From: Streptomyces guryensis
Lineage (GTDB): Bacteria; Actinomycetota; Actinomycetes; Streptomycetales; Streptomycetaceae
Length of the DNA stretch: 64,000 nucleotides
Reading direction: 5' to 3'
Assembly: GCF_021261325.1 (NCBI RefSeq)
Contig: NZ_JAJSBI010000018.1
Coordinates: 140,973 to 204,972, forward strand
Of this stretch, positions 18,487-27,606 are shown piece after piece. Below the pieces are notes generated by a model that was given only the letters and a program-made list of their open reading frames with translations, had not been told where the DNA came from and did not search any database. Position 1 is the stretch's first letter. Each line of letters begins with the position of its first letter. The translations under genes were made by a program, and so were the position numbers.

Positions 18487-19237
18487 ACGACCCGTGTCGT
18501 CCCGCGCCGCCCGCGAACCGCGCCGCCCCCTCCAGGCCTTCCGCCAACACGCCCATCCCGTACCGGAGTTCGCCCCGCATGGCCGCCGACTCGTCCAGCC
18601 CGTCCTGCTCCAGTGCCGACGCCCGGTCGCCCCGTAGACACGCCTGCGGGAAGCGGGCGATCTCGGCGGCCAGGGTCTCCGCCTCGGTGCGTGCCGTGCC
18701 GGTGGGGACGAGCCGGTTGGCGAGGCCCGTCTCGTACGCCTCGCGCGCCGGCACCGCCCGCCCGGTGAGGATCATGTCCAGGGCGCGGCTCTGCCCGATC
18801 AGCCGAGGCAGCCGTACTGTGCCGCCGTCGATCAGCGGGACGCCCCAGCGGCGGCAGAACACGCCGAAGACGGCGTCCTCCTCGGCGACCCGCAGGTCGC
18901 ACCAGAGCGCCAGTTCGAGGCCGCCGGCCACGGCATGTCCCGCGACGGCGGCGATCACCGGCTTGGACAGCCGAAGCCGTGTCGGTCCCATCGGGCCGTC
19001 GCCGTCCTCCGAGACCCGGTTGCCGCGGTCGGTGCCGAGTGCCTTGAGGTCGGCGCCCGCGCAAAAGGTGCCGCCCTCACCCCACAGGACCGCCACCCGC
19101 GCCTGATCGTCCGCCTCGAACTCACGGAAGGCGGCGACGAGTTCGGCGGCAGTCGGGCCGTCCACCGCGTTGCGGACCTCGGGGCGGGAGAGGATGACCG
19201 TGGTGACGTGTCCCTGGCGTTCGGTACGGACCGGCAT
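18473..19237 (-). CDS. enoyl-CoA hydratase/isomerase (crotonase) family protein
   Basis: A 254-aa crotonase fold protein. Oxyanion-hole motifs are present: GTFCAGADLKAL and AVAGHAVAGGLELALWCDL. The residue positions usually holding the two catalytic glutamates appear as FGVFCRRWGVPLIDGGTVRL, with an Asp-Gly, so hydratase activity is uncertain and another acyl-CoA reaction is possible. The ATG at 19237 has an excellent GGAGAAAGGGG ribosome binding site; sequence upstream of it in the same frame is not crotonase-like. Divergent from an SDR gene across 104 nt. Confidence 0.88.
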   Translation of the reverse strand: MPVRTERQGHVTTVILSRPEVRNAVDGPTAAELVAAFREFEADDQARVAVLWGEGGTFCAGADLKALGTDRGNRVSEDGDGPMGPTRLRLSKPVIAAVAGHAVAGGLELALWCDLRVAEEDAVFGVFCRRWGVPLIDGGTVRLPRLIGQSRALDMILTGRAVPAREAYETGLANRLVPTGTARTEAETLAAEIARFPQACLRGDRASALEQDGLDESAAMRGELRYGMGVLAEGLEGAARFAGGAGRHGSFTDG

Positions 19238-19341
19238 GGTGCGGCCCCTTTCTCCGAGAGTGCCGGCGCGGGCGGCGACCGGCGCCGTGATCGTGGAACG
19301 GCTGTGCGAGGCTGGAACACCGTACAGAGGGAGTGCTCCTG

Positions 19342-20151
19342 ATGGCAGCTGCTGCGTCCTCCCGGCGGACAACGCCCGGGCCCCCGGCAGACAGGCAGGT
19401 CGGCCGGGATGACCCGCGCGGACATCGCGAGGCGAACCTGAGTGAACACGCGGATGCGCTGCCGGTCGCCGTCGTGACCGGCGCCAATCGCGGTATCGGG
19501 TTCGAGGTCGTACGGCAGCTCGCGGGCCGCGGTCACCGCGTGGTGCTCGGTTCCCGCGACCTCGCAAAGGGGCGCACCGCCGCGGCGCGAATCGACCCGG
19601 GCGGCGAGCGGGTGAGCGCGGTGCGGCTCGATGTCTCCGACGCGGCGAGCGTGTCCGCCATGGCCGAACGGGTGGGCGGGGAGCTGGGGCGCGTGGACGT
19701 GGTCGTCAACAACGCGGCGATCCTGTACGACACCTGGGCGCAGGCCCGGTCGGCCGACCTCGCCGAGGTCCAACGGGCCCTGGACACCAATCTGTTCGGT
19801 GCCTGGCGGGTCACCCAGGCGCTGCTCCCGCTGTTGCGGCGCAGCCCGCACCCGCGGGTGGTCATGGTGAGCAGCGAGGGAGGTTCGCTGCAGTCGATGA
19901 GTGGCGGCACCCCTGCCTACAGCGTCTCCAAGGCCGCGCTCAACGCTCTGACCTGCCTGCTGGCCGGTGAACTGCGCCGGCACCGCGTCCTCGTCAACGC
20001 GATCTGCCCCGGCTGGGTCGCCACCGACATGGGCGGCGGTGGCGGACGTCCCGTCGCCGAAGGAGCCGCCGGGATCGTGTGGGCCGCCACGCTGCCCGAC
20101 ACCGGGCCGACCGGGGGCTTCTTCCGGGACGGCAAACCGGTTCCCTGGTGA
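19342..20151 (+). CDS. short-chain dehydrogenase/reductase (carbonyl-reductase-like)
   Basis: A 269-aa NADP-dependent SDR. The Rossmann motif VVTGANRGIGFEV follows a disordered leader of about 45 residues; NNAAILYDTW is the NNAG-like motif; catalytic Ser-Tyr-Lys are in VMVSSEGG and AYSVSKAALN; the product loop is PGWVATDMGG. The C-terminal GPTGGFFRDGKPVPW is typical of the carbonyl reductase/YdaD-like subgroup. The ATG at 19342 is selected for the AGAGGGAG ribosome binding site at 19326-19333. Convergent with the next gene with a 14-nt gap. Confidence 0.88.
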   Translation: MAAAASSRRTTPGPPADRQVGRDDPRGHREANLSEHADALPVAVVTGANRGIGFEVVRQLAGRGHRVVLGSRDLAKGRTAAARIDPGGERVSAVRLDVSDAASVSAMAERVGGELGRVDVVVNNAAILYDTWAQARSADLAEVQRALDTNLFGAWRVTQALLPLLRRSPHPRVVMVSSEGGSLQSMSGGTPAYSVSKAALNALTCLLAGELRRHRVLVNAICPGWVATDMGGGGGRPVAEGAAGIVWAATLPDTGPTGGFFRDGKPVPW

Positions 20152-20165
20152 GGCCAGGAGTCGGC

Positions 20166-21245
20166 TCAGATCACCTTCAGCCGTACCAGCGCGCCCAGGG
20201 TCAAGGCGCCCGGCAGCAGCGGCAGCCACACCGTGATGATCCGGTAGGCGAGCACCACCGCGGTCGCCACGGCCACCGGACCGCCCGCCGCCACCAGCGC
20301 CACGACCAGCGCCGCCTCCACCGAGCCGAGCCCGCCCGGCGTCGGCACGAGCGCGACGGCGACCGTCGCCGCCAGATACGCGACCGCCATGTGCACGGGC
20401 GGTACCGGCAGCCCCAGCGACAGCCCGACCAGGACCAGTCCGGCCGCCTGCAGCGCGGGGAAGGCGAGCGAACCGCCCCACAGCGCGAGCGCGCGCGACG
20501 GACGGGTGTGCACCGAGCGCAGCTCGCACAGGGACGTGCGCAGGAAGGACACGACGGCCGTGCGCAGCCGTCGTACGAGAAGCAGGACGGCCGCCGCCAC
20601 GACCAGGGCCCCGGCGACGGCGAGCAGCAGCGGGCCCATCGCACCGTGGGGCAGCAGCGCGCCGAACCGCAACGCGTCCGGGAAGGCGAGCAGCAGCCCC
20701 GCCAGCAGGGTCAGCCGGGCGACCGACTCGGCCAGGAGGTACAGGGCGAGCGCGGCTGAGGAGCGGGCGAGCGGAATCCCGCACACGGTCATGAACCGCA
20801 GGTTGACCGCGCCCGCGCCGAGGCCGGTCGGCAGCAGGTGGTTGGCCGAGCCCGCCGCGAACTGTGTGGCGAGCAGCCGCCTCCTGGGCAACCGGTCGAC
20901 GACCGCGCCCTGCCGGGTGCAGGCGGCCGCCACCCAGGTCAGACAGGTGGCGCCGGCCGCCGCCAGCAGCCAGGGCCACTCGGCGGCCCGCAGATGGCCG
21001 AAGCCCTCGACGAGCACGGACCGGTGCTGCACGGCCACGACGGACACGAGCAGCAGCGGCAGCAGGCACAGGATCTGCCGCAGCACGCGGGCCGGGACGC
21101 GTCGGGGGAGGCGTCCCGGGCGGAGTGGCCCCTGGGGAAGGTGTACCGCAGTCACATCCGGAGAGGGTTTCCAGGCCGTGCCAACGGCGGGTTGCGGAAG
21201 CGGGGACAGCGGCTGAATCGGGGACAGCGGCTTGCGTACGGTCAT
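20166..21245 (-). CDS. lysylphosphatidylglycerol synthase TM-region (flippase-like) membrane protein
   Basis: A 359-aa integral membrane protein with six to eight hydrophobic segments and motifs of the YbhN/UPF0104 (LPG synthase TM) family: SANHLLPTGLGAGAVNLRFM and ATVAVALVPTPGGLGSVEAA. The C-terminal lysyl transferase domain of MprF is absent, so a lipid flippase or transport role is more likely than aminoacylation. The true start is the ATG at 21245; the open frame continues far upstream over the ABC exporter but is only its shadow. It is divergent from the ABC exporter, and the SoxR-like operator between them could affect both. Confidence 0.85.
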   Translation of the reverse strand: MTVRKPLSPIQPLSPLPQPAVGTAWKPSPDVTAVHLPQGPLRPGRLPRRVPARVLRQILCLLPLLLVSVVAVQHRSVLVEGFGHLRAAEWPWLLAAAGATCLTWVAAACTRQGAVVDRLPRRRLLATQFAAGSANHLLPTGLGAGAVNLRFMTVCGIPLARSSAALALYLLAESVARLTLLAGLLLAFPDALRFGALLPHGAMGPLLLAVAGALVVAAAVLLLVRRLRTAVVSFLRTSLCELRSVHTRPSRALALWGGSLAFPALQAAGLVLVGLSLGLPVPPVHMAVAYLAATVAVALVPTPGGLGSVEAALVVALVAAGGPVAVATAVVLAYRIITVWLPLLPGALTLGALVRLKVI

Positions 21246-21276
21246 CGGGTCCTTCGCGGGGGACGTCAGGAAAACA

Positions 21277-21307
21277 TTGACCTCAATGAAGCTTGAGGTC
21301 CTACGGT
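21277..21307 (+). promoter_or_regulatory. SoxR-type promoter of the ABC exporter with overlong 19-bp spacer
   Basis: A perfect 8-bp inverted repeat GACCTCAA / TTGAGGTC (21279-21300) contains CCTCAATGAAGCTTGAGG. That matches the 18-bp SoxR-box plan CCTCAAG-N4-CTTGAGG at all but one position. It lies between -35 TTGACC (21277-21282) and a possible -10 TACGGT (21302-21307), separated by 19 bp. The overlong spacer and operator position are typical of promoters activated by MerR-family proteins. Transcription would start at about 21314, essentially at the ATG, implying a leaderless mRNA. Confidence 0.75.
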
Positions 21308-21314
21308 CTCTCTC

Positions 21315-23222
21315 ATGAGCATGGAGACCACAGCCTGGATGCAGCTGCACAGTGTCATGAACGCCGAGCAGGAGCGCCGCCCCCTCGCGCGCGCCACGCT
21401 GCGCCGCATCGCCGCCTTCGCCCGACCACACCGCGCCCGCATGGCGCAGTTCGTCCTGCTCGGGGTGATGACCGCGCTGCTCGCCGTCGCGACCCCCGTA
21501 CTGGCCGGGCGTGTCGTGAACGCGATCGTGTCGGGTCGCGACGAGGGCACGGTCGTACGTCTGGCCCTGCTCATCGCGCTCATCGCGGTCGCGGAGGCGG
21601 CCCTCGGCATCCTCGGCAGGAGGCTTTCGGCGACGCTCGGGGAGGGACTCATCCTCGATCTGAGGACGGCTGTGTTCGATCATGTGCAGCGGATGCCGGT
21701 CGCGTTCTTCACACGCACCCGTACGGGAGCGCTGGTCTCCCGTCTCAACAACGACGTCATCGGCGCGCAGCGTGCCTTCAGCAACACACTGTCCGGAGTG
21801 GTCAGCAACCTGGTCACCCTCCTGCTCACGCTCGCGGTCATGCTGACGCTGTCCTGGCAGATCACCCTGCTCGCGCTGGTGCTGCTGCCGGTGTTCGTGA
21901 TCCCCGCGCGGCGCATGGGCAGCCGCATGGCCCGCATGCAGCGGGAGGCTGCGACGCTCAACGCGGCGATGGGCACCCGTATGACCGAGCGGTTCTCCGC
22001 CCCGGGAGCCACGCTCGTGAAACTCTTCGGGCGGCCCGAGGAAGAGTCGGTGGAGTTCGCGGCCCGCGCAAGCCGGGTCGCGGAGATCGGCGTACGCACC
22101 GCCACGGCCCAGTCGGTGTTCATCACCGCCCTGACCCTGGTCTCCTCCCTGGCCCTCGCCCTGGTCTACGGCCTCGGCGGCTGGTTCGCGCTGCGCGGCA
22201 GCCTGGAGCCGGGCGCGGTCGTGTCGCTGGCGCTGCTGCTGACCCGTATGTACGCGCCGCTCACCTCGCTCGCCGGGGCGCGCGTCGAGGTGATGAGCGC
22301 CCTCGTCAGCTTCGAGCGGGTCTTCGAGGTGCTCGATCTCAAGCCCCTCATCGAGGAGAAAGCGGACGCGCAGGCCGTGCCCGAGGGCCCGGTCTCCGTC
22401 GAGTTCGACGACGTCCGTTTCGCCTACCCGTCCGCCGACAAGGTCTCCCTGGCCTCCCTTGAGGAGGTGGCGAGCCTGGACACCCGGGGCGGCGACGAGG
22501 TCCTGCACGGCATCTCCTTCCGCGCCGAACCGGGCCAGACCGTCGCACTCGTGGGCTCGTCCGGCGCGGGCAAGTCGACGATCGCCGGACTGCTTCCGCG
22601 CCTGTACGACGTCGACGGGGGAGCCGTACGCGTCGGCGGCACCGATGTCCGCGACCTGACCGCACAGTCCCTGCGCGCCACCCTCGGCATGGTCACCCAG
22701 GACGGCCACCTCTTCCACGACTCGGTCCGCGCCAACCTGCTGCTGGCCGCCCCCACCGCCACCGAGGCCGACCTGTGGGACGCCCTGCGCCGCTCCCGCC
22801 TCGACGATCTCGTACGGTCCCTGCCCGACGGCCTCGACACGGTGGTCGGCGAGCGCGGTTACCGTCTCTCCGGCGGCGAACGCCAGCGCATGACCATCGC
22901 CCGGCTGCTGCTGGCCCGCCAGCGCGTGGTCATCCTCGACGAGGCCACCGCCCATCTCGACAACACCTCGGAAGCCGCCGTACAGGAGGCCTTGGCCGAG
23001 GCACTGGAGGGCCGCACCGCGGTGGTGATCGCCCACCGGCTGTCCACCGTGCGGGCCGCGGACGTGATCCTGGTGATCGAGGGCGGGCTGATCGTGGAAC
23101 GGGGGACGCACGAGGAACTGCTGGTGGCCGGCGGGCGGTATGCGGAGCTTTACCGGACGCAGTTCGAGGAGCCGGCGGCGGAGGCGACCGGGATCGCCGC
23201 GGCCGGGGAGGCCGTGGCGTAG
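21315..23222 (+). CDS. ABC exporter (fused permease and ATPase), likely SoxR-controlled
   Basis: A 635-aa half-transporter of the type 1 exporter fold. About six membrane segments fill residues 40-330. The nucleotide-binding domain has Walker A GSSGAGKST near residue 413, signature LSGGERQR near 518, Walker B VVILDEATAH near 539 and the H-loop IAHRLST. A roughly 13-residue insertion precedes the NBD core (SLASLEEVASLDT). It probably works as a homodimer exporting a drug, redox-active metabolite or lipid. No ribosome binding site precedes the ATG at 21315, consistent with leaderless translation from the SoxR-type promoter. In S. coelicolor the SoxR regulon, induced by redox-active pigments, includes an ABC transporter, so self-protection from such compounds is the favoured role (inference). 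Confidence 0.9.
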   Translation: MSMETTAWMQLHSVMNAEQERRPLARATLRRIAAFARPHRARMAQFVLLGVMTALLAVATPVLAGRVVNAIVSGRDEGTVVRLALLIALIAVAEAALGILGRRLSATLGEGLILDLRTAVFDHVQRMPVAFFTRTRTGALVSRLNNDVIGAQRAFSNTLSGVVSNLVTLLLTLAVMLTLSWQITLLALVLLPVFVIPARRMGSRMARMQREAATLNAAMGTRMTERFSAPGATLVKLFGRPEEESVEFAARASRVAEIGVRTATAQSVFITALTLVSSLALALVYGLGGWFALRGSLEPGAVVSLALLLTRMYAPLTSLAGARVEVMSALVSFERVFEVLDLKPLIEEKADAQAVPEGPVSVEFDDVRFAYPSADKVSLASLEEVASLDTRGGDEVLHGISFRAEPGQTVALVGSSGAGKSTIAGLLPRLYDVDGGAVRVGGTDVRDLTAQSLRATLGMVTQDGHLFHDSVRANLLLAAPTATEADLWDALRRSRLDDLVRSLPDGLDTVVGERGYRLSGGERQRMTIARLLLARQRVVILDEATAHLDNTSEAAVQEALAEALEGRTAVVIAHRLSTVRAADVILVIEGGLIVERGTHEELLVAGGRYAELYRTQFEEPAAEATGIAAAGEAVA

Positions 23223-23232
23223 CAGACGGTCG

Positions 23233-23265
23233 ACCCCGAGGAGCGGGGCCGCCGCCCCTCGGGGT
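23233..23265. terminator. hairpin between convergent ABC exporter and permease genes
   Basis: A 13-nt stem (23233-23245 with 23253-23265, one mismatch) with a 7-nt loop, 11 nt after the exporter stop. It can serve both convergent genes. Confidence 0.7.
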
Positions 23266-23295
23266 TCCGGTGTCCTGCGGGACAGCGCGTTCGTC

Positions 23296-24711
23296 CTACG
23301 GGACCAGCGCGTCCTTCTTCCGGCCCACCCGCTCGCGGACCAGCGCGAAGACGACCACAGCGAGGGCCACCAGGGTGGAAAGGACCACCTGGTCGCGTCC
23401 GCCGCCGTCGGCCGTGTCGGTGAGCATGTAGCCCAGGACGAAGGTGATCAGGGCGATGGTCGCCCAGGTCAGGTAGGGGTAGAGCCACATCCGGACGACG
23501 AGTTTCTCCGGCGTCTCCCGCTCGATGATTTTGCGCATCCGCAGCTGCGAGAAGCAGATCACCAGCCATACGAACAGGGCGATCGCGCCGGAGGAGTTGA
23601 GCAGGAACTGGAAGACCGTGTCCGGCCACAGGTAGTTGAAGGCGACCGCGACGAAGCCGAAGACCACCGAGGCCAGGATGGCCGCCTGCGGCACACCGCG
23701 CTTCGTGGTGCGGCCGAAGGAGGCGGGGGCGTCGCTGCGCCGGGCCAGCGAGAAGGCCATGCGTGAGGCCGTGTACAGGCCGGAGTTGAGACAGGACAGC
23801 ACCGACGTCAGCACGATGGCGTTCATGATCTGGCTCGCGTGCGGGATGCCGATGGAGCTCAGCGCGGCGACATAGGAGCCGTCCTTGAGGATGGCCGGGT
23901 CGTCCCAGCGCAGCAGCGACACCACGATCAGGATCGAGCCCAGGTAGAACACCGCGATCCGCCAGATCACGCTGTTGGTGGCCTTGGTGACCGCGCCCTG
24001 CGGGTCCGCGGACTCGCCGGCCGCGAGCGTGACGATCTCGCTGCCCATGAAGGAGAAGACCACCATCAGCACGCCGGTGAGGATCGCTCCCGGCCCGTGC
24101 GGCAGGAACCCGCCGTGCGCGGTCAGGTTGGAGAAACCGGAGGCCGGGTGGTCGGAGCCGGGCAGCAGACCGAAGATCGCGAGACCGCCCACCACGATGA
24201 ACGCGGCGATGGCGACCACCTTGATGCCGGCGAACCAGAACTCGAACTCGCCGTAGGAGCTGACCGAGGCCAGGTTGGAGGCGGTCAGGACGACCATGAC
24301 GATCAGCGCCCAGCCCCACTGCGGGACCGCCGGTATCCAGCCGGCCAGGATCTTCGCGCCGGCGGTCGCCTCGACCGCGAGCACCACGACCCAGAAGAAC
24401 CAGTACAGCCAGCCGATGGTGAACCCGGCCCAGCGCCCCAGCGCCCGGTCGGCGTACGCGGAGAAGGACCCCGAGGTGGGGTTGGCCGCCGCCATCTCGC
24501 CCAGCATCCGCATGACGAGGACGACGAGGATGCCGACGAGGGCGTAGGAGACGAGGATGCCGGGGCCCGCGGCGGCGATGCCGGAGCCGGAGCCGACGAA
24601 CAGGCCGGCGCCGATGACACCGCCGATGGCGATCATCGACAGATGGCGGTTCTTCAGGCCGGCCTTGAGGCCGGGCTCGGCGGGCGGACTCTTGGTGAGC
24701 GTTGAGGTCAT
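23296..24711 (-). CDS. APC-family amino acid permease (GabP/proline-type)
   Basis: A 471-aa transporter with about 12 membrane segments. The first helix carries the consensus MIAIGGVIGAGLFVGSGSGI; YALVGILVVLVMRMLGEMA and FMGSEIVTLAAGESADP are typical of the amino-acid-transporter (AAT) branch that imports GABA, proline, aromatic or basic amino acids. Substrate cannot be fixed by eye. The ATG at 24711 is preferred over the adjacent GTG. Divergent from a GntR regulator, with a candidate operator in between. Confidence 0.9.
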   Translation of the reverse strand: MTSTLTKSPPAEPGLKAGLKNRHLSMIAIGGVIGAGLFVGSGSGIAAAGPGILVSYALVGILVVLVMRMLGEMAAANPTSGSFSAYADRALGRWAGFTIGWLYWFFWVVVLAVEATAGAKILAGWIPAVPQWGWALIVMVVLTASNLASVSSYGEFEFWFAGIKVVAIAAFIVVGGLAIFGLLPGSDHPASGFSNLTAHGGFLPHGPGAILTGVLMVVFSFMGSEIVTLAAGESADPQGAVTKATNSVIWRIAVFYLGSILIVVSLLRWDDPAILKDGSYVAALSSIGIPHASQIMNAIVLTSVLSCLNSGLYTASRMAFSLARRSDAPASFGRTTKRGVPQAAILASVVFGFVAVAFNYLWPDTVFQFLLNSSGAIALFVWLVICFSQLRMRKIIERETPEKLVVRMWLYPYLTWATIALITFVLGYMLTDTADGGGRDQVVLSTLVALAVVVFALVRERVGRKKDALVP

Positions 24712-24771
24712 CACACATCCATGAGGGGAGCGGGGACGGTGACCGGGAAATTAGTTCAGTGCGATCCAAAA

Positions 24772-24793
24772 GAACAGTCTTGTTTAACTGTTC
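24772..24793. promoter_or_regulatory. inverted repeat GAACAGT-N8-ACTGTTC in the permease/GntR divergent region
   Basis: Perfect 7-bp arms (24772-24778 and 24787-24793) in an unusually AT-rich stretch, 60-80 nt upstream of the permease start and about 100 nt upstream of the GntR gene. Position and symmetry fit an operator for the GntR protein. Confidence 0.5.
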
Positions 24794-24890
24794 ACCATGC
24801 TCTATTTTCCGAGCATGCATCCGAGCGCGTACAGGGCACCGCTCCGCCGCCCGCCGTAACCCCCGCTCAGCAGGCCGTTAAGGTGACGTC

Positions 24891-25616
24891 GTGGTGAATG
24901 CAGCGGGCAAGTTCGGGCCCTACGGCCAGCCGGCACCGGCGCCGGTCGCCGGCGTGCACGATGCCCGTGTACTGCCCGGCCGGGGCCAGACGGGCGCGGA
25001 GCTCGTCCGCTCACGGATCGCCCTGCAGGTGCGCCTGACCTCCGTCTCGCCGGGGGACCGGCTGCCGGACGCCGGGGTTCTGGCCGAGGAGCTGGGCATC
25101 GGCGAGATCACCGTGCGGCGCGCACTGGAGGCCATGTGCCAGGACGGTCTGCTCGACCGGCGGCGCGGCCGGACCGGCGGCACCTTCGTCGCCCAGGGCT
25201 GGGACACGATCGTCCCGGCGCTGCACGACACCGACGAGGCGGCCTCGCTGAGCGCCTTCCACCTGCTCCTGGAGTGCGGCCTGGTGGCGCACGGCGCGGG
25301 CGAGGTACCGGCCGACCGGCTCGACGGACTGCAGACGCTGGTCGACGCGCTGGACCTGACCGAGGACCCCGGACGACTGCTCATGCTGGAGACCCGCTTC
25401 CACCTCGACCTCGCCGAGGCGCTCGGCGGCGCGGGCGTCCGCGAACTCACCGCCGACCTCCTCGGCCGGCTGTGCCTGGTCCAGCCCGCCCCGGACCTCG
25501 CGGTCGTACGGGCACGCAACCGCTGCCACGCCGAGCTGCTCACCGAACTCGGCCGCGGCGCGCTGGACCCCGCCGTACAGGCCGTGAAGGCACACCAGCA
25601 CACCCACCCCGGCTGA
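24891..25616 (+). CDS. GntR family (FadR/FCD-type) transcriptional regulator
   Basis: A 241-aa repressor. The winged HTH covers about residues 35-100: LVRSRIALQVRLTSVSPGDR, then VLAEELGIGEITVRRALEAM and GLLDRRRGRTGGTFVAQGW. The C-terminal part is helical with FHLLLECGLVAHGA and ETRFHLDLAEALGG, the latter recalling the metal/ligand pocket of FCD domains. Starts at tandem GTG codons; AAGGTG precedes. It is flanked by two amino-acid permeases (one divergent, one 53 nt downstream in the same direction) and is the obvious candidate to control both. Confidence 0.88.
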   Translation: MVNAAGKFGPYGQPAPAPVAGVHDARVLPGRGQTGAELVRSRIALQVRLTSVSPGDRLPDAGVLAEELGIGEITVRRALEAMCQDGLLDRRRGRTGGTFVAQGWDTIVPALHDTDEAASLSAFHLLLECGLVAHGAGEVPADRLDGLQTLVDALDLTEDPGRLLMLETRFHLDLAEALGGAGVRELTADLLGRLCLVQPAPDLAVVRARNRCHAELLTELGRGALDPAVQAVKAHQHTHPG

Positions 25617-25669
25617 CATCCCCCGCGCACCGCTCGCACCGCCGCACCGGATCAGAAGGAGCCGCCGCC

Positions 25670-27142
25670 ATGCCCGACCCCAAAGCCGTCGGCCCGCCGC
25701 CGACGCCGGGCGCCGTCGGCGGCACGCCCCAGCGGCTGCGCGGCGGTGTGCTCGGCATGGCGGACATCGCCGCCGCCACCATGGCCAACGTCGGCCCCGC
25801 CATGAGCTTCTTCTTCGGCTTCGCCTTCCTGTCCACCACGGCCGGCGTGGCGTCCCCGCTGACCATCCTCGCCGCGGGCGTCGCGGTCGCGCTGCTGGGC
25901 AACACGCTCGCCCAGTTCTCCCGCGCGCATCCCTCGGCGGGCAGCTTCATCACCTTCGTCGGCAAGACCTTCGGGCCGGTCAGCGCGGTGACCACGGCCC
26001 TGCTGGCCGTACTCGGCTACATCATCGCGATGGCCTCCGTCATCGCGATCTCCGGCGGCTTCGTGCAGATCACGCTGCACCACTACACCGGCGTCGACCT
26101 GCCCTGGATCATCTGGACACTGCTGCTGACCGGGCTGTCGGTGGTGCTGATGCTGCGCGGCGTGGTGGTCTCCACCAAGTGGGCCGGCTACTTCTTCGGC
26201 GTCGAGATGCTGGTGCTCGTCGTGGTCTCGGTCGCGGCGCTCGTCGAACACCGCGGCAACCTCTCCGCCGCGCCGTTCCTGCCCGACCACATCCACCACG
26301 GCCTCCGGGGCCTGGCGGCGGGCTTCCCCCTCGCGGTCTACCTCTTCATCGGCTGGGAGAACTCCGCGGCCCTGGCGGAGGAGACGGAGAACCCCCGGCG
26401 CAACGTCGGCCGCGCCGTGTTCTCCTCCATCGGCATCATGACCGTGAGCTACATCCTCTTCTCCTACGCCACGGTCACCGGCTTCGACTACGACGTCGCC
26501 CGGCTCGGCGAGGCACGCATCCCCTTCATCGACGTCGCCCACCACACCCTCGGCGCACTGGCCTTCCTCGCCTACCTGGGCGGCCTGACCTCCACGCTCG
26601 GCGTGCTGATCGCCGGCATCAACTCCCAGGCCCGCCTGGTGTTCAACGCCGGACGCGAGGGACTGCTGCCGGCATTCCTCGGCTACGTCCACCCCACCCG
26701 CCGTACGCCGAACAACGCGATCGTCACCTTCGCCGCCATCTCCCTGCTGATCATCGGAGGCTGGGGCCTGGGCCATCTGCTGGGGGCCGACGGCGGCCCC
26801 ATGAACCCCGTCGTCTTCTTCACCGAGTCCTCCAGCCTGGGCTCCATCCTGATCCTGCTGGTCTACCTCGCGTCCAACATCGCCCTGCCGCTGTACTACC
26901 GCCGCTACCGTCCGCAGGAGTTCCGCACGGTCCGCCACCTGGTGCTGCCCTGCCTCGGCGCGCTGGCCATCCTGGTCCCGCTGTACTACCTGGCCAAGCC
27001 CGGCCAGCCCGCGCCGTACAACTGGTTCCCCGTCGCAGCGCTGGTCGCCCTGCTGCTCTCCGTCGGTTACGCGACCCTGCTGGTCCGCCGCGATCCGGGG
27101 CTGGCCGAGCGAGTTGGTTCGGTGGTCGCCGACGCCGAGTGA
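25670..27142 (+). CDS. APC superfamily permease
   Basis: A 490-aa transporter with 12 or so hydrophobic segments. Motifs include MADIAAATMANVGPAMSFFF near the first helix, SRAHPSAGSFITFVGKTFGP, FPLAVYLFIGWENSAALAEE and INSQARLVFNAGREGLLPAF, as in the YfnA/PuuP-like amino-acid/polyamine branch. The ATG at 25670 has the ribosome binding site AGAAGGAG (25655-25661). It follows the GntR gene in the same direction and is likely co-transcribed with it. Confidence 0.88.
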   Translation: MPDPKAVGPPPTPGAVGGTPQRLRGGVLGMADIAAATMANVGPAMSFFFGFAFLSTTAGVASPLTILAAGVAVALLGNTLAQFSRAHPSAGSFITFVGKTFGPVSAVTTALLAVLGYIIAMASVIAISGGFVQITLHHYTGVDLPWIIWTLLLTGLSVVLMLRGVVVSTKWAGYFFGVEMLVLVVVSVAALVEHRGNLSAAPFLPDHIHHGLRGLAAGFPLAVYLFIGWENSAALAEETENPRRNVGRAVFSSIGIMTVSYILFSYATVTGFDYDVARLGEARIPFIDVAHHTLGALAFLAYLGGLTSTLGVLIAGINSQARLVFNAGREGLLPAFLGYVHPTRRTPNNAIVTFAAISLLIIGGWGLGHLLGADGGPMNPVVFFTESSSLGSILILLVYLASNIALPLYYRRYRPQEFRTVRHLVLPCLGALAILVPLYYLAKPGQPAPYNWFPVAALVALLLSVGYATLLVRRDPGLAERVGSVVADAE

Positions 27143-27161
27143 GGGCGTTCCCGGCCGGGCC

Positions 27162-27606
27162 GTGACGGCAGGGGCCGCCGCGGTCGGCCTGACGGTGGCG
27201 CTCGCCTCCGCCGGGCTCCCCGCGCCGGCGGCACTCTCCGCCGAGGAGGGAGCGGCCCCCGGCCGGGACGGGCAGGTCTCGTCGCGCCAAGGGCTGGCAC
27301 CGCTACGTCCAGGCACCGTCCTCGCGCACCGTACAGCCCGTCCGCACCGTCACGAGCAGAGGCGATGTCGACAACGCGGAGGCCCTGCTCAAGCCCGGCG
27401 GGGCCGCGACGGTCCTGCGGCGCCCGCGCCCCCGAGGCGGCTCCCCGGTGGCCCGAAGGCACCACCGCCGCGTGCGCGCAGCCCGGCACACGCTGTGGGA
27501 CCGACATCGTGCGTCGACGCCTGACGTGCAGGTGACCGAAGGGGTGGTCACGGTGTCGGACCTCGGGCCGGGCAACCACAGTTTCGTGTGCGAGCCGCAC
27601 GACTGG
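27162..27606 (+). pseudogene. degraded secreted-protein gene, possibly a glycoside hydrolase (rhamnosidase-like) remnant
   Basis: GTG 27162 begins a signal-peptide-like stretch (VGLTVALASAGLPAPAAL...). The next meaningful sequence, WHRYVQAPSSRTVQPVRTVT and then SRGDVDNAEALLKPGG, is in another frame, and APPRWPEGTTAA is in a third, so at least two frameshifts have occurred. The pieces recall the signal-peptide-proximal region of large secreted glycosidases such as alpha-L-rhamnosidases, from memory only. The final stretch VVTVSDLGPGNHSF could be a C-terminal piece brought close by deletion. Not expected to make a functional protein. Confidence 0.4.
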
